This document shows positions 55,176 through 64,000 of a DNA stretch of 64,000 nt, piece by piece. Location of the stretch: NCBI RefSeq assembly GCF_037176765.1, contig NC_090022.1, positions 56,437,209-56,501,208 of the forward strand. The letters are read 5' to 3'. This stretch comes from Anolis sagrei (lineage: Eukaryota > Chordata > Lepidosauria > Squamata > Anolidae). Below the pieces are notes generated by a model, which was given only the letters and a program-made list of their open reading frames with translations, made no database searches and had not been told where the DNA came from. A program made the position numbers and the translations under genes. Each line of letters starts with the position of its first letter. Position 1 is the first letter of the stretch.

Positions 55176-58100
55176 ATTTATGAGAACCCCAACAGAAAAC
55201 ATTGAACATCTTTGTATCCTAGACATAGCTTTAAGACAATGCAACAGTGGGATAGAAAGGAGCCACAGACGGTTGTGAGCGAACATATCAGAAAGCTGGA
55301 GTTATACACATATACTTCCTTGCATACTTTTACCTAAAGAACAACGTTATATTTTGTGTCAGCCTTAACCTCCTGCTGCATGCCTTCTAAGCTAGGTTTC
55401 AAGATTTTCATGTTTCACAATTAGTGCAGTGGGACTTTCTTATTAGTAAACTGCAACCATCACAATTGCTTTCTTATATGGTAAGAGCAACCACATTGTT
55501 TTTAGTCTATATTACAGTTAAATCCTTTTCTTTTTAAGAGAAAAAAGCACTGCTGCACTCGGGGGAGCAACTGCAAGACTGTGATTTTTAAGAATGGGGA
55601 GACTTCACACATTTCCTGATGTTTATGAAAGCAACCAGATAGCAAGATGGAAATCAGCTAGTAACATTTACTTTGGCTATACAAGATATCCCTAACACCA
55701 CCTCAAGAATGTTATGAGGTTTCCTTTTGGAAGCGTTCTACACTTCTTTGGCTAAAATAAATACTGTTACGACAATAAAGTCTTGTTATTGTGTTCAATC
55801 TCAAAGCCTCATAATATGCTATACTTAGTGCATTGGAAACTGGGCCTTGTCTTCATTGCCACTTCTTTATAATTGCAACATAGACCTTTAGAGACATGGG
55901 CAAAGATATTTTTATTTTATTTTATTGGTTTTAGATACAAGAACTTTGCTTTCATGTTTTCAACTTACACATTTACTTCTAAGTCAGCAATCAGATAACA
56001 CTGTTTTTAGGGCCTGGAAGCCACACTGAAGAACCAAATTCTTCTAACATTCTTTTAAGCATTGGTTCTGAACAGCAAGTGAAAGCTCTATCAGTAATAC
56101 TGCATTCTCTGAATATGAGAGTGAAGTTGAGCCATATTCATCCTTCTAGGATTCTTGCCACTTTCTCCCAAAACAGTTGGTCCAGAGGGCAATAGCACAG
56201 GCCAGGCTACACTTATTCAATAAAGTGTATCTTACTAAACTTATCCTAGATAATCTGTTGTATGATTTACTATATTAGAAATGGGAGAAATGAATAAATT
56301 TAAATTTCAAGAGGATGGAAGGAAAGGAGACAGCCACTCCTCCATATGGCAGGTCTGCTTCTTACCTTCCTCAGGAGGAGCTCTCTTTTGCCGTCCATGC
56401 TTGGGAGCTGCCTTTGGGCTCATTACTTCTACAAACAGGGAGCAGAGTACCGGTCATGGACCCAGAAGAAGCTTCTGGTTCCTAACTACCCTTCCTTCCT
56501 CACCCACCCAGACAATGGAAAGTATTGACAAAGGGCCCATTTCATGACATGTGCCTTCAAATGAGTCAAAATGTTAATTTTAAAAACTACACTGTATATT
56601 TTGCATGCACATAATGAGTTATGAAGTCATTATCATAACTTAATCACACTTCACATGCTCCTTCAGGTCCTAAGTTGGAAAGTAAGCCTGGGCCTGAGGT
56701 TTCATGGATAGTTTCACATCTTTTTTTTTAAAAAAAACACTTGACAAAAATAAAAAATAAAAAAGAAGAAGGAAGAAACGCAGTATTGCCTCCCACTTTT
56801 AATAAAATAGGAATTCAGAAAGCTCCTCTTTGGGAACACTATAATTAATTTTGCCAAAGAGATGGACTCCCAAGAAACATCTGACATTTAATGCTGAATT
56901 TACTATCAACCACTTCTGCAGGGACAGTGCACAAAACAGGATTCAATTATGTGGGATAACACTAATCAAAATGAGCAAAGTTTACCGAGTCCAATTTTGA
57001 CGATTCCTTTCCGCCCTCTGTCATCACATAGAGGCATCTTCATTTGTAGTTCGCTATCTTGCTGCTATGCTACTGATATTTGGTTTTTATTATGACGATA
57101 GAATAGGAAAAAGACCACAAGGATCTAATTCTGGCAAAGCCTTTTTTCCCTACACTTAGAAAAGTCAAAATTTTTAGCTAGGTTTTTTTCTCCTTTATAT
57201 CTTTCCCTACTGGCCATGATATATCATAATGAATATTTGGCTATAAATGTTTTATCACAAATGTTTACTGTTTTGCATGTGCAAAATTACATGCTCACTT
57301 CCTGAGCTTAAAAGAATCACTTTCAGACTAGAGTGCCCAGAATCCCCCAGCCAGCCTGGCCTCTGCCTGTTTTGGATGCAGAATTCAGGTAACTGTAATT
57401 CAAAACTTTTCTAATCTGTAGTCATTTCATATAGGTTTTCATACAGTTTTCATAGTAATATATGTTTGCTAGTCACTTTGATTGGATTTGAACAGAAGCC
57501 CAGTGCTCTACCCTGCTGCTATTGATTCCCATGTGTGTGTTTTCACTCCCAAATGTCTCCAAACATGCTTTGCGCAGCTCACCATCCCTCAGCATAGGGC
57601 TCTCTGTCCCATCTGCTCCCAGGCCCTGGTTGTAGTCCTCCTCCTCCTCTGTATAGAAGTACTCATACTCAGGCTCACCTGTCTCCATTATTTTTTGCAC
57701 CTGGCCCCCTACGAAACAGGAATGGCTGGTTCAGAATATCTCCAAGAATGAAAACAACCAAATGTCAAGGAAAGAACAACAAATGGGTGGACTGCATCTA
57801 TTTGAGATAGTTTATTCTTCCATCTTTAGAACATGACTGATTAAAATGCGACATCTGCTAACAGATAAAAAGAGCACTGCTGCTATGACTTTTATTTGGG
57901 ATGAAGTGCTAGAAATATACAGCTGTTAATCTGTGCCAGACTGTTCAATTGCCAGAAGACAATTACCACAGTACTATGTACAGGCAGTCCCCAAGTTACG
58001 AACAAGTTAGGTTCTGTAGGTTTGTTCCTGAGTTGAATTTGTACGTAAGTTGAAACTCTAGCCTGTGGTGTTCAATTTGCCATATGTGCCCCTTTTCAGA

Positions 58101-61100
58101 AGATTTCACTTCACTTTCTTTCCCTGTGATGATCGTTTTTTTTGAAAAAATTGGCTTGTTGTGGAAAGAAGAGTTGGTGAGAAAGCTTCAGTGGAGATAC
58201 CTTTTCCCCATGATAACTCTTCCAAGAGTGAATTTCCTTTCCGAGGGATAGATTTATCTCACTTCCTGATTTTTTTTCATGATAGAAGCGACTTGAGAAA
58301 CTGCAAGTCTGGTGTGAGAGAATTAGCTGTCTGCAAGGATGTTGCCCAGGGGACGCCTGGATGATTGATGTTTTACCATCCTGTGGAAGGCTTCTCTCAT
58401 GTCCCCGCATGAGAAGCTAGAGCTCGACAGACAGGAGCTTGTACCGCTCCATGGATTCAAACCACCAATCTATTGGTTGACCAGTCCTGCCAGCACAAGG
58501 GTTTAAACCATTGCACCACCAGGGGCTCTTGTTGTCTCAGTCCCATTCTTGACTATGAATCATTTGTAAGTTATATGTTTATAACTTGGGGACTGCCTGC
58601 ATAGTCCTTCCATCTTTAGTCTTCAAGAACTTTTTTATATTAATGTAATTAAGCTCATTGTACATTGACCTCAGCCAGACATAGGCCTGCATTAAATATA
58701 ATGAAACTATACTTAATCCTGCTTTCTAAACAGTTCACATATTACCTACACTTAGTCTTATAACAAAGAGTGAAAATACAGTTGGAACTGTTTTGTGTCA
58801 TAAGAAAATAGGGTGATGGTGATTATATAAATACTATACATCCTAACCAAGGCTGCACAGGAAAGGACTATGCAACAAAGACTCACCTTCCTCTTCCTCA
58901 GTATGGAACAACTTAAGCACAGGGACTATTTGAGCATTAACAGACGGAAGCGTTTGGGTGGATGGATAGTTGGGTACAAGACCTGGGAGGGGTAAGGCAC
59001 AATGCACACATCATCAAGCACATTAGAATAATAGACACGTTGCTTGTTCCTCTATGCTAGACATAAACATAGACAGTCCACCAGCCAGAGTTCAAGAGCT
59101 CGCCTTCCATAAATGTTAGACATTGAATACAATGCAAGTAATCCTGGCCAATTGGGACTGTTACAGTCAAACTCTTTTTGATTGTGTCAATCTAGTTCCA
59201 TTCCGTTACTCATTCACTTAGATGCCCACATTCTTAATGGCAGAAGGCCATTGTTATGTACTGGGTCATCCTACCTGAGATGAGGCATGTGGAGTGGTCT
59301 TGGGCACTGGCTTGTCTTAGTGGATCAAACGTTCAGCAATACACAACATGAGAAGCAAGTAGTCAAACATGAATAGAACATGTAAGCCAAGAAAACAAAA
59401 AACAAAAACAAAAAACCACACACAGTATTTGAGGCTCTTGTGTATGCAGCATGTGCCACTAGTGGAACGAAATAATGTTGAATTCACACAAACACAAACA
59501 TAAGCACTAAGAATCCTGTAAATACATCCTATACTACTGCAATCCAATTCCATTAATGGATGCTCCCTGCTATATGAAATTAGGTGGACTTAATCTTTAA
59601 AAAATACCCTTTCCTTCCATTAGACAAGTTCCTGGAATCTACTTGGATGCTTTCTGTTGTTGGGCACTCTTTGCCACCTTGCTGTTGAGATCCTGATTGT
59701 CTCTGAAATATTATCTTCTCTTTATAAATTTCTCTACTGCACCACACACTATTCTCCTTTTTGGAAAAGTTAGTTATGATTTAGGTAATATCAATGTAGA
59801 GAAGCAGTTCTGAAACTTTGGTCCTCCAGGTGTTCTGAACTCCAATTCCCACAAACTCCAGTCATCTTGACTAATAGTCAGAAATTATAGAATCTGAAGT
59901 CCTGAATATCTGGAGGACTGATGTTCCTAGAGGATAGATGTCCAGTTTGCTAATTTCCAATCAGGTTTGCAAATATGTGTGATCCAGTCAATGGATGTAG
60001 TCTTACATTTTAACTTGGAAAATGAAGAACCAGCTCCCAGCAGAACTGTAAGTATATTGAGCCTGAAATTACTTAAACTGAGAGTATAGCTCTCTGATAA
60101 ACATCTAAAAAGCAGAGGTGATAGGGAGGTACAAGATTTCAAAGAAAATATTGGTATGGCAATATAAGTAGCTGACATCCCTTTACTGGTCACTTCCCCT
60201 TTTCCCCTTCATTCAGGCATTTTCCTCTTACTTACACATTTGGCTCAACTGGAAAGAATGTAGGGAGAAATGGTTGGCTGGATATTGGTTAGCACCCTTC
60301 TTGTAAATGCTATTTCTCTCCTCCAGACCATGGCACTCTCCCATCACTTTTCATATGTTCTGTGAAAACCGGTGCATCAAGGCATCTAATTTAGCCTCAA
60401 GAGAGTATAATTCATCTCCTACTTTTTCCTTTACTTTTACAGACTTGTGATACTGAACAAGATTATTTTAAAAATCTCCTTTGAAGATTAAAAAGAAGGT
60501 AGACCTTCTAAATAACAGTTTTACAAGAATAGATAGGTGTGTCTTCAAGAATAGCTTTGCTGTTCTATTGGAATTAATGAAGTCATCAGGGAATTTATTT
60601 CCTTTCTTATGGCACTACTTCCATATTCCTGGCAGTTTTGTTGTCTTTATTTGTTCAGTCCTTTTGGACTCTTTGTGACCTCATGGACCAGCCCACGCCA
60701 GAACTCCCTGTGGGCCATCGCCACCCCCAGCTCCTTCAAGATCAAGCCAGTTACTTCAACAATACCATCCATTCATTTTGCCCTTCATTTCCCCCTCCTC
60801 CTTTTTCCTTCCATTTTCCCCACATTGTTGTCTTCTCCAAGCTTTCCTGTTTTCTCATTATGTGGCCAAAGCACTTCATCTTTGCTTCTAACATCCTTCC
60901 CTCCAGTGAGCAGTTATTTCTTGGGCTTTATTTCTTGAAGTATGGACTGGTTAGATCATCTTACGGTCCGAGGTACTCAGAACTTTCCTCCAACACCACA
61001 GTTCAAAAGCATCTATCTTCCTTTGCTCAGCCTTCCTTATGGTCCAGCTCTCACATCCATAGGTAACTACGGGGAATACCATTGCTTTAACTATGCAGAT

Positions 61101-63034
61101 CTTCGTTGCCAGTGTGATGTCTCAACTCTTAATGCAGTTTTGTGTTTCTGCAAGTGTAAGAGCACAAACTGTACTCATAATCTCAGTGTCGGTTTTTCAG
61201 TAACACGCTGGTTCTACTCTTTGCCACTCGCTGGGATTATGATACTGTGGAGGAAAAGGCAGTTAGCAATATGCAAAATACTCACGTCGTTCGGGAGGGG
61301 AGAACTGGCCTCCACAAGCTGAAAAGAAAAATGGCGTAGTGATTAATTCATCCAAGCACCCAGACTGGAAGCATAAGGTGCAACTACAGATTGCCTGAAT
61401 TATTTGTGAGCTGACCTCTCAACAGTTTTTAAACTGAATACTGTAGAGGCTGCCAATGTCTTGACAACAGCAAGAAGGATGGAAAAAAGTTGAAGTGGTA
61501 ACTGCCTTTCCAGTTGATATTTTCCTTATGAGGGAAATATACATATACTTACACATTTCCCCTGTGGCAAGCTGGCAGTAAAGGGTGTTCTATTTCAATT
61601 GGAAATATGGAAGTGGGGGAAATAACTGCTAACAAAGATGCAGAGATTGGCAACTTCCTCAATACTGTAGTCTACAGATACTTCAGTAGCAGAACTTTTA
61701 TGTAAGAGAACACTTTGGCTTAGAAAGAGCAATCTTAATGAACACTCCAAATAAAACAAAACACATTGGTAACTATCATTGTGGAACAGCACCTAAGATT
61801 CAAGCTCAGCCAGAGCAACACAACTGAAGCACCCTTTACAAAAGTAGGAAATGAATATGTAAAGATACAGAAAAGACAGAATTTTAATCCAGAAAATGAC
61901 ACAATGAAAGCACAAGAGGTCACAGGTTAGTGGTGGCTGGTGCCTTACCACAGTGCTGACTCATCTCCTGCCTGACATACAGTCGGATCTCTTCTTCCTG
62001 CAGAAACATGTCAACACAAATATAAACTGAGATCTATTTCAGTGCTATTATTTTCCCAAGGATGAGCAAATAACATGAAATCTCTGAGGAGTAACTAGCA
62101 GACTTCTCTGATCTAAATATTTCAGTACAAGTGCCAAGGCAAAATGAAAACAGGGATTACAGGAAAGAAGATTCCACCTGAACACTAGGAAGAACTTCCT
62201 GACTGTGAGAGCTGTTCAGCAGTGGAACTCTCCGCCTTGGAGTGTGGCGGCGGCTCCTTTGGAGGCTTTTAAGCAGAGGCTGGATGGCCATCTGTCAGGG
62301 GTACTTTGAATGTGATTTTCCTGCTTCTTGGCAGGGGGGTTGAACTTGATGGCCCTCGAAATCTCTTCCAACTCTATGATTCTAGAAGAGATCTGTGGTT
62401 TCAGCAAGGGGTAACTTCACATGAGAAGATTTTCACTGTCCAATTCTTGTGTAGTACCCTAGCCAATGGACATAGATGGCAAGCAATATGTAACTTCTTA
62501 TTTTATGCCAGGGGTCTGATTCAGAACTTTGTGAGCCAAAGATGGAAAAGTCTCTCTCTCTCTCCTTCCCTTTCCACTCACCGTCATGCTAGGCTCTCCT
62601 TTCTCTCCTCTGGGGCCATCAAGCCCTGGGCTTCCCTGTTATCAAACAGAAAAAAATAAAGTAGCTGAATACAGTCAATAAGAGCATTTTGGATGAGAAA
62701 TTCAGTTTCACACACTCCTGTGACATAAGCCTAGTGCAGATGAGATGCATAGCAGATTTCGTAGAGAGCCTTCTTGGTGGTTTCTTCCATCCTCTGGAAC
62801 ACATTTAAACAAGAGGCTAGGCTGGCCCCTTCCCTGCTTTCTTTTTGACGGCAGGCAAATATATATTTTTTCAAGTAGATTCTTCATGTATAAGTAGGTG
62901 GAGGGTATAACTTATATTTTTAAACTTTTGTTTTTAAAATGTTGATTAAAAAATCTACTGTAATTTAAAATTGGCTCTGTTTAGAGGCCATCTTGGGACT
63001 CGTGTTGGGAGAAAAAAGCAGCATATAAATGAAA

Positions 63035-63065
<31 letters not shown>

Positions 63066-63359
63066 AATTTATGGATGGGACGGAGAATTTTGCAGGAGGA
63101 AAATATAAGCAATACTTAATTTCATATCAGATCCAGTTTTTATTTTAGTACCTTAGCAATGTAAGATGCTTAATCGATAATCTAGTTAGCATAGAAAATT
63201 GGCTTATATAAGCAAAATTGTAAATATTTTTATACTAAAGAATATTTAGTGTATTTAGGAAATTGGAATTTTCCCCTTCATCTGGTGATTTTGAGGATAT
63301 TAGATTTTGAGGATGCCTTTTGAAGCACCCCACCTAGATTTTTTTGCTATTGCTATTGC

Positions 63360-63403
<44 letters not shown>

Positions 63404-63938
63404 CCATTTATTTATATACATCATCAACGAAAATTATGCTTTACAAAAGAAGTCCAGTCAGAGGTGTATAATTTAAAAAATATTTGTGCATACACACACA
63501 CACAGAGGGAATGATAGAATCATATAAAAGAAGAATATCAAATTATACAATTTTAAAACAAATTATCCAGACATGAAAAAATACTATATAATATAAAACC
63601 AAATAAATTCCATATTTTATGTATTTTATAATTCTGTTTTAAATGTTGTTTTTAGTTGCATATTGTCGAAAGCATTGAATGACTGCTTGGCTGTAAAGCT
63701 GCCTTGAGTCATCTCCAGGTTGGAGAAAGGTGGGGTAGAAATGTTGTAAATAAATAAATATAATAAATAATAGTGATTCCACATCCCAATTTAATTTCAA
63801 GAAAAGTAAAACCTGATGGCATCTGTATCACACCAAATAGTTAAAAATCTATTTACAAACCTGTTCTCCTCTTTCTCCTGCCATACCTGGAACTCCTCGT
63901 GGTCCTGCCACTGACTCTCCTGGGGGCCCTCTTTCCCC
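54323..63938 (-). CDS. COL7A1: COL7A1, collagen VII alpha-1, C-terminal nine exons (partial)
   Basis: Collagen VII trimers are secreted, dimerise tail to tail and build the anchoring fibrils that fix the epidermal basement membrane. The gene runs off the right edge; 230 residues plus stop are visible. Read in order: G-X-Y helix end (G-E-R-G-P-P-G-E-S... and G-P-R-G-E-K-G-E-P), NC2 start E-E-E-I-R-L-Y-V-R-Q-E-M-S-Q with H-C-A-C, the V-P-V-L-K-L-F-H-T-E-E-E-E acidic stretch, a Y/E-rich stretch, a six-cysteine Kunitz domain, and a short tail. This order and many residues match human COL7A1 (S-Q-H-C-A-C-Q-G-Q-F; V-P-V-L-R-V-S-H-A-E-E-E-E). COL28A1 also ends in a Kunitz domain, but it has a VWA domain before it, which is absent here. 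All introns are GT/AG and phases agree. Confidence 0.95.
54437..54616 (-). CDS. COL7A1: COL7A1 Kunitz-domain exon
   Basis: 180 nt. C-A-L-P-L-E-E-G-D-C-S-K-Y-T-L-K-W-Y-Y-N, then R-V-S-E-C-R-P-F-I-Y-S-G-C-K-G-N-R-N-R-F and E-D-C-E-L-Q-C: all six Kunitz cysteines. The P1 position after the second Cys is Ser (Thr in human), so trypsin inhibition is unlikely. Confidence 0.95.
54700..54902 (+). mobile_element. L2-type 3' end with (AAT)n
   Basis: CAGCTGCCCCCGAGACCCTT then GGCAGGATATAAAGATAATA. Lies beside the COL7A1 Kunitz exon. Confidence 0.6.
54903..55173 (-). mobile_element. R4/Dong-type LINE 3' end between TAA arrays
   Basis: Complement of the second subfamily: AGTGTCTAGGACTGTGTGAT, AGTGCAGGCCAAGGTCTTTA, then (ATT)n 55136-55173. 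Confidence 0.72.
55174..56360. other. COL7A1: COL7A1 intron, nothing recognised
   Basis: No repeat family or further exon could be supported. Confidence 0.35.
56366..56428 (-). CDS. COL7A1: COL7A1 small extra exon with R-Q-K-R (predicted)
   Basis: 63 nt, phase 1/1, so it can be included or skipped without changing frame. Reads E-V-M-S-P-K-A-A-P-K-H-G-R-Q-K-R-A-P-P-E then E. Acceptor TTTGTAG follows a pyrimidine-rich tract; donor GTAAGA. I recall no counterpart in human COL7A1, where the acidic stretch joins the Kunitz domain directly. Predicted from splice signals and phase only. Confidence 0.6.
56429..57580. other. COL7A1: COL7A1 intron, nothing recognised
   Basis: Featureless apart from short A- and T-runs. 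Confidence 0.35.
57583..57708 (-). CDS. COL7A1: COL7A1 NC2 tyrosine/glutamate-rich exon
   Basis: 126 nt, phase 1/1. G-Q-V-Q-K-I-M-E-T-G-E-P-E-Y-E-Y-F-Y-T-E then E-E-E-D-Y-N-Q-G-L-G-A-D-G-T. It parallels the human E-Y-S-E-Y-S-E-Y stretch. A second in-frame acceptor (CAG before the first G-E-P, about 57678) would shorten it, so the 5' edge is less sure. Confidence 0.85.
57981..58599. mobile_element. Tc1/mariner-group MITE carrying a SINE
   Basis: Ends CAGGCAGTCCCCAAGTTACG and ATAACTTGGGGACTGCCTG; the second-family SINE sits at about 58266-58532 on the minus strand. Same family as 48250. Confidence 0.8.
58887..58982 (-). CDS. COL7A1: COL7A1 NC2 acidic exon
   Basis: 96 nt, phase 1/1. L-V-P-N-Y-P-S-T-Q-T-L-P-S-V-N-A-Q-I, then V-P-V-L-K-L-F-H-T-E-E-E-E. 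The human counterpart holds the BMP-1 cleavage site S-Y-A-A/D; no A-D pair is present in this exon. Confidence 0.93.
58983..60638. other. COL7A1: COL7A1 intron; hAT-like palindrome at 59803-59932
   Basis: 59803-59932: CTTTGGTCCTCCAGGTGTTC and the inverted AATATCTGGAGGACTGATGT. The rest is unassigned. Confidence 0.4.
60640..61125 (-). mobile_element. BovB (RTE) LINE 3' part
   Basis: Complement of the 44.1-kb copy: CTTTGTGACCTCATGGACCA, TCATTATGTGGCCAAAGCAC, CACATCCATAGGTAACTACG. Older and shorter in open frame. Confidence 0.85.
61286..61318 (-). CDS. COL7A1: COL7A1 NC2 micro-exon
   Basis: 33 nt, phase 1/1, A-C-G-G-Q-F-S-P-P-E-R. Completes H-C-A-C; human reads A-C-Q-G-Q-F. Acceptor CTTTTCAG, donor GTGAGT. 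Confidence 0.92.
61949..61997 (-). CDS. COL7A1: COL7A1 NC2 exon 1
   Basis: 49 nt. E-E-E-I-R-L-Y-V-R-Q-E-M-S-Q-H-C, phase 0/1. His-Cys begins the H-C-A-C motif whose cysteines link antiparallel collagen VII dimers in human. Confidence 0.94.
62149..62395 (+). mobile_element. CR1 LINE 3' end
   Basis: GAAGAACTTCCTGACTGTGA, TTTTAAGCAGAGGCTGGATG, and the classic TCTTCCAACTCTATGATTCT terminus. Confidence 0.88.
62582..62635 (-). CDS. COL7A1: COL7A1 last helical exon
   Basis: 54 nt, the classic fibrillar-type exon unit. G-S-P-G-L-D-G-P-R-G-E-K-G-E-P-S-M-T; human ends G-P-R-G-E-K-G-E-A-A-L-T. Donor GTGAGT. Confidence 0.95.
62750..63067 (+). mobile_element. L2-type LINE 3' end
   Basis: Remnant of F-L-V-V-S-S-I-L-W-N coding, then GAGGCCATCTTGGGACTCGT...AGCATATAAATG and (AAAT)n at 63028-63066. 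Confidence 0.7.
63361..63400 (+). repeat. (ATT)n microsatellite
   Basis: About thirteen TTA units. Confidence 0.9.
63620..63768 (+). mobile_element. L2-type LINE 3' end
   Basis: AAAGCTGCCTTGAGTCATCT...GGTGGGGTAGAAATGTTG followed by AAAT units; about 90 bp from the COL7A1 helical exon. Confidence 0.55.
63861..63938 (-). CDS. COL7A1: COL7A1 triple-helix exon
   Basis: 78 nt, phase 0/0. Reads G-E-R-G-P-P-G-E-S-V-A-G-P-R-G-V-P-G-M-A then G-E-R-G-E-Q. The helix is interrupted at G-E-S-V-A-G; human COL7A1 has an interruption at the same place (G-E-R-V-V-G). Donor GTTTGT. Confidence 0.94.
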
Positions 63939-64000
63939 CTGCAATGAGAAATTCAACATATTTAGCTATATTCATATAGACAAAGCACTATAGTGACTTC

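Noticed and set aside
57678-57708. Shorter form of the Tyr/Glu-rich COL7A1 exon
   Set aside because: The alternative acceptor is in frame, but the distal one has a better pyrimidine tract; kept only as a note.
60638-61322. Long plus-strand ORFs of 109-142 codons
   Set aside because: They are the antisense of the BovB copy.
1-64000. CRISPR arrays, operons or bacterial features
   Set aside because: None seen; the window is spliced vertebrate sequence throughout.

Overview
This is vertebrate nuclear DNA, almost certainly from a squamate reptile. The evidence is the repeat mix: Sauria-type tRNA SINEs with BovB-like tails, BovB, CR1, L2, L1, R4/Dong-type and Penelope-like retroelements, hAT and Tc1/mariner/pogo MITEs, and a Helitron-like insert. 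Such diversity at one locus is typical of lizards. An anole-like iguanian is plausible, but I cannot prove the species.

Two host genes were reconstructed exon by exon, both on the minus strand. COPG1 (coatomer subunit gamma-1) is complete: 24 coding exons from the ATG at 42423 to the stop at 7122, 2628 nt, predicting 875 residues (human 874). All exon boundaries are canonical GT/AG and all phases agree. A CpG-rich promoter with NRF1, CRE, CCAAT and GC-box motifs lies at about 42.42-42.79 kb. COL7A1 (collagen VII alpha-1) enters from the right edge. The window holds its last nine coding exons (63938 to 54323): the end of the triple helix, the NC2 domain, acidic exons, a small extra exon carrying an R-Q-K-R site, the Kunitz domain and a short last exon.

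Layout: 1-2.2 kb, Penelope-like and hAT remnants, a foldback, then a CpG island that probably starts the next gene leftward (HMCES would be the candidate from human order; inference). 2.2-6.9 kb, nested CR1/hAT/R4 repeats. 6.97-42.8 kb, COPG1, with introns packed with transposons, including a 5'-inverted L1 and a Helitron-like insert. 42.8-54.0 kb, intergenic: Penelope-like element, BovB, R4 fragments in TAA repeats, pogo-like MITEs, and one unrecognised candidate coding segment near 47.8-48.1 kb. 54.0-64 kb, the 3' part of COL7A1.

The two genes do not work in one pathway as an operon would. COPG1 is housekeeping COPI vesicle coat; COL7A1 is a secreted anchoring-fibril collagen. Their adjacency is a matter of synteny. 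All coordinates and translations were read by eye, and no database search was possible.
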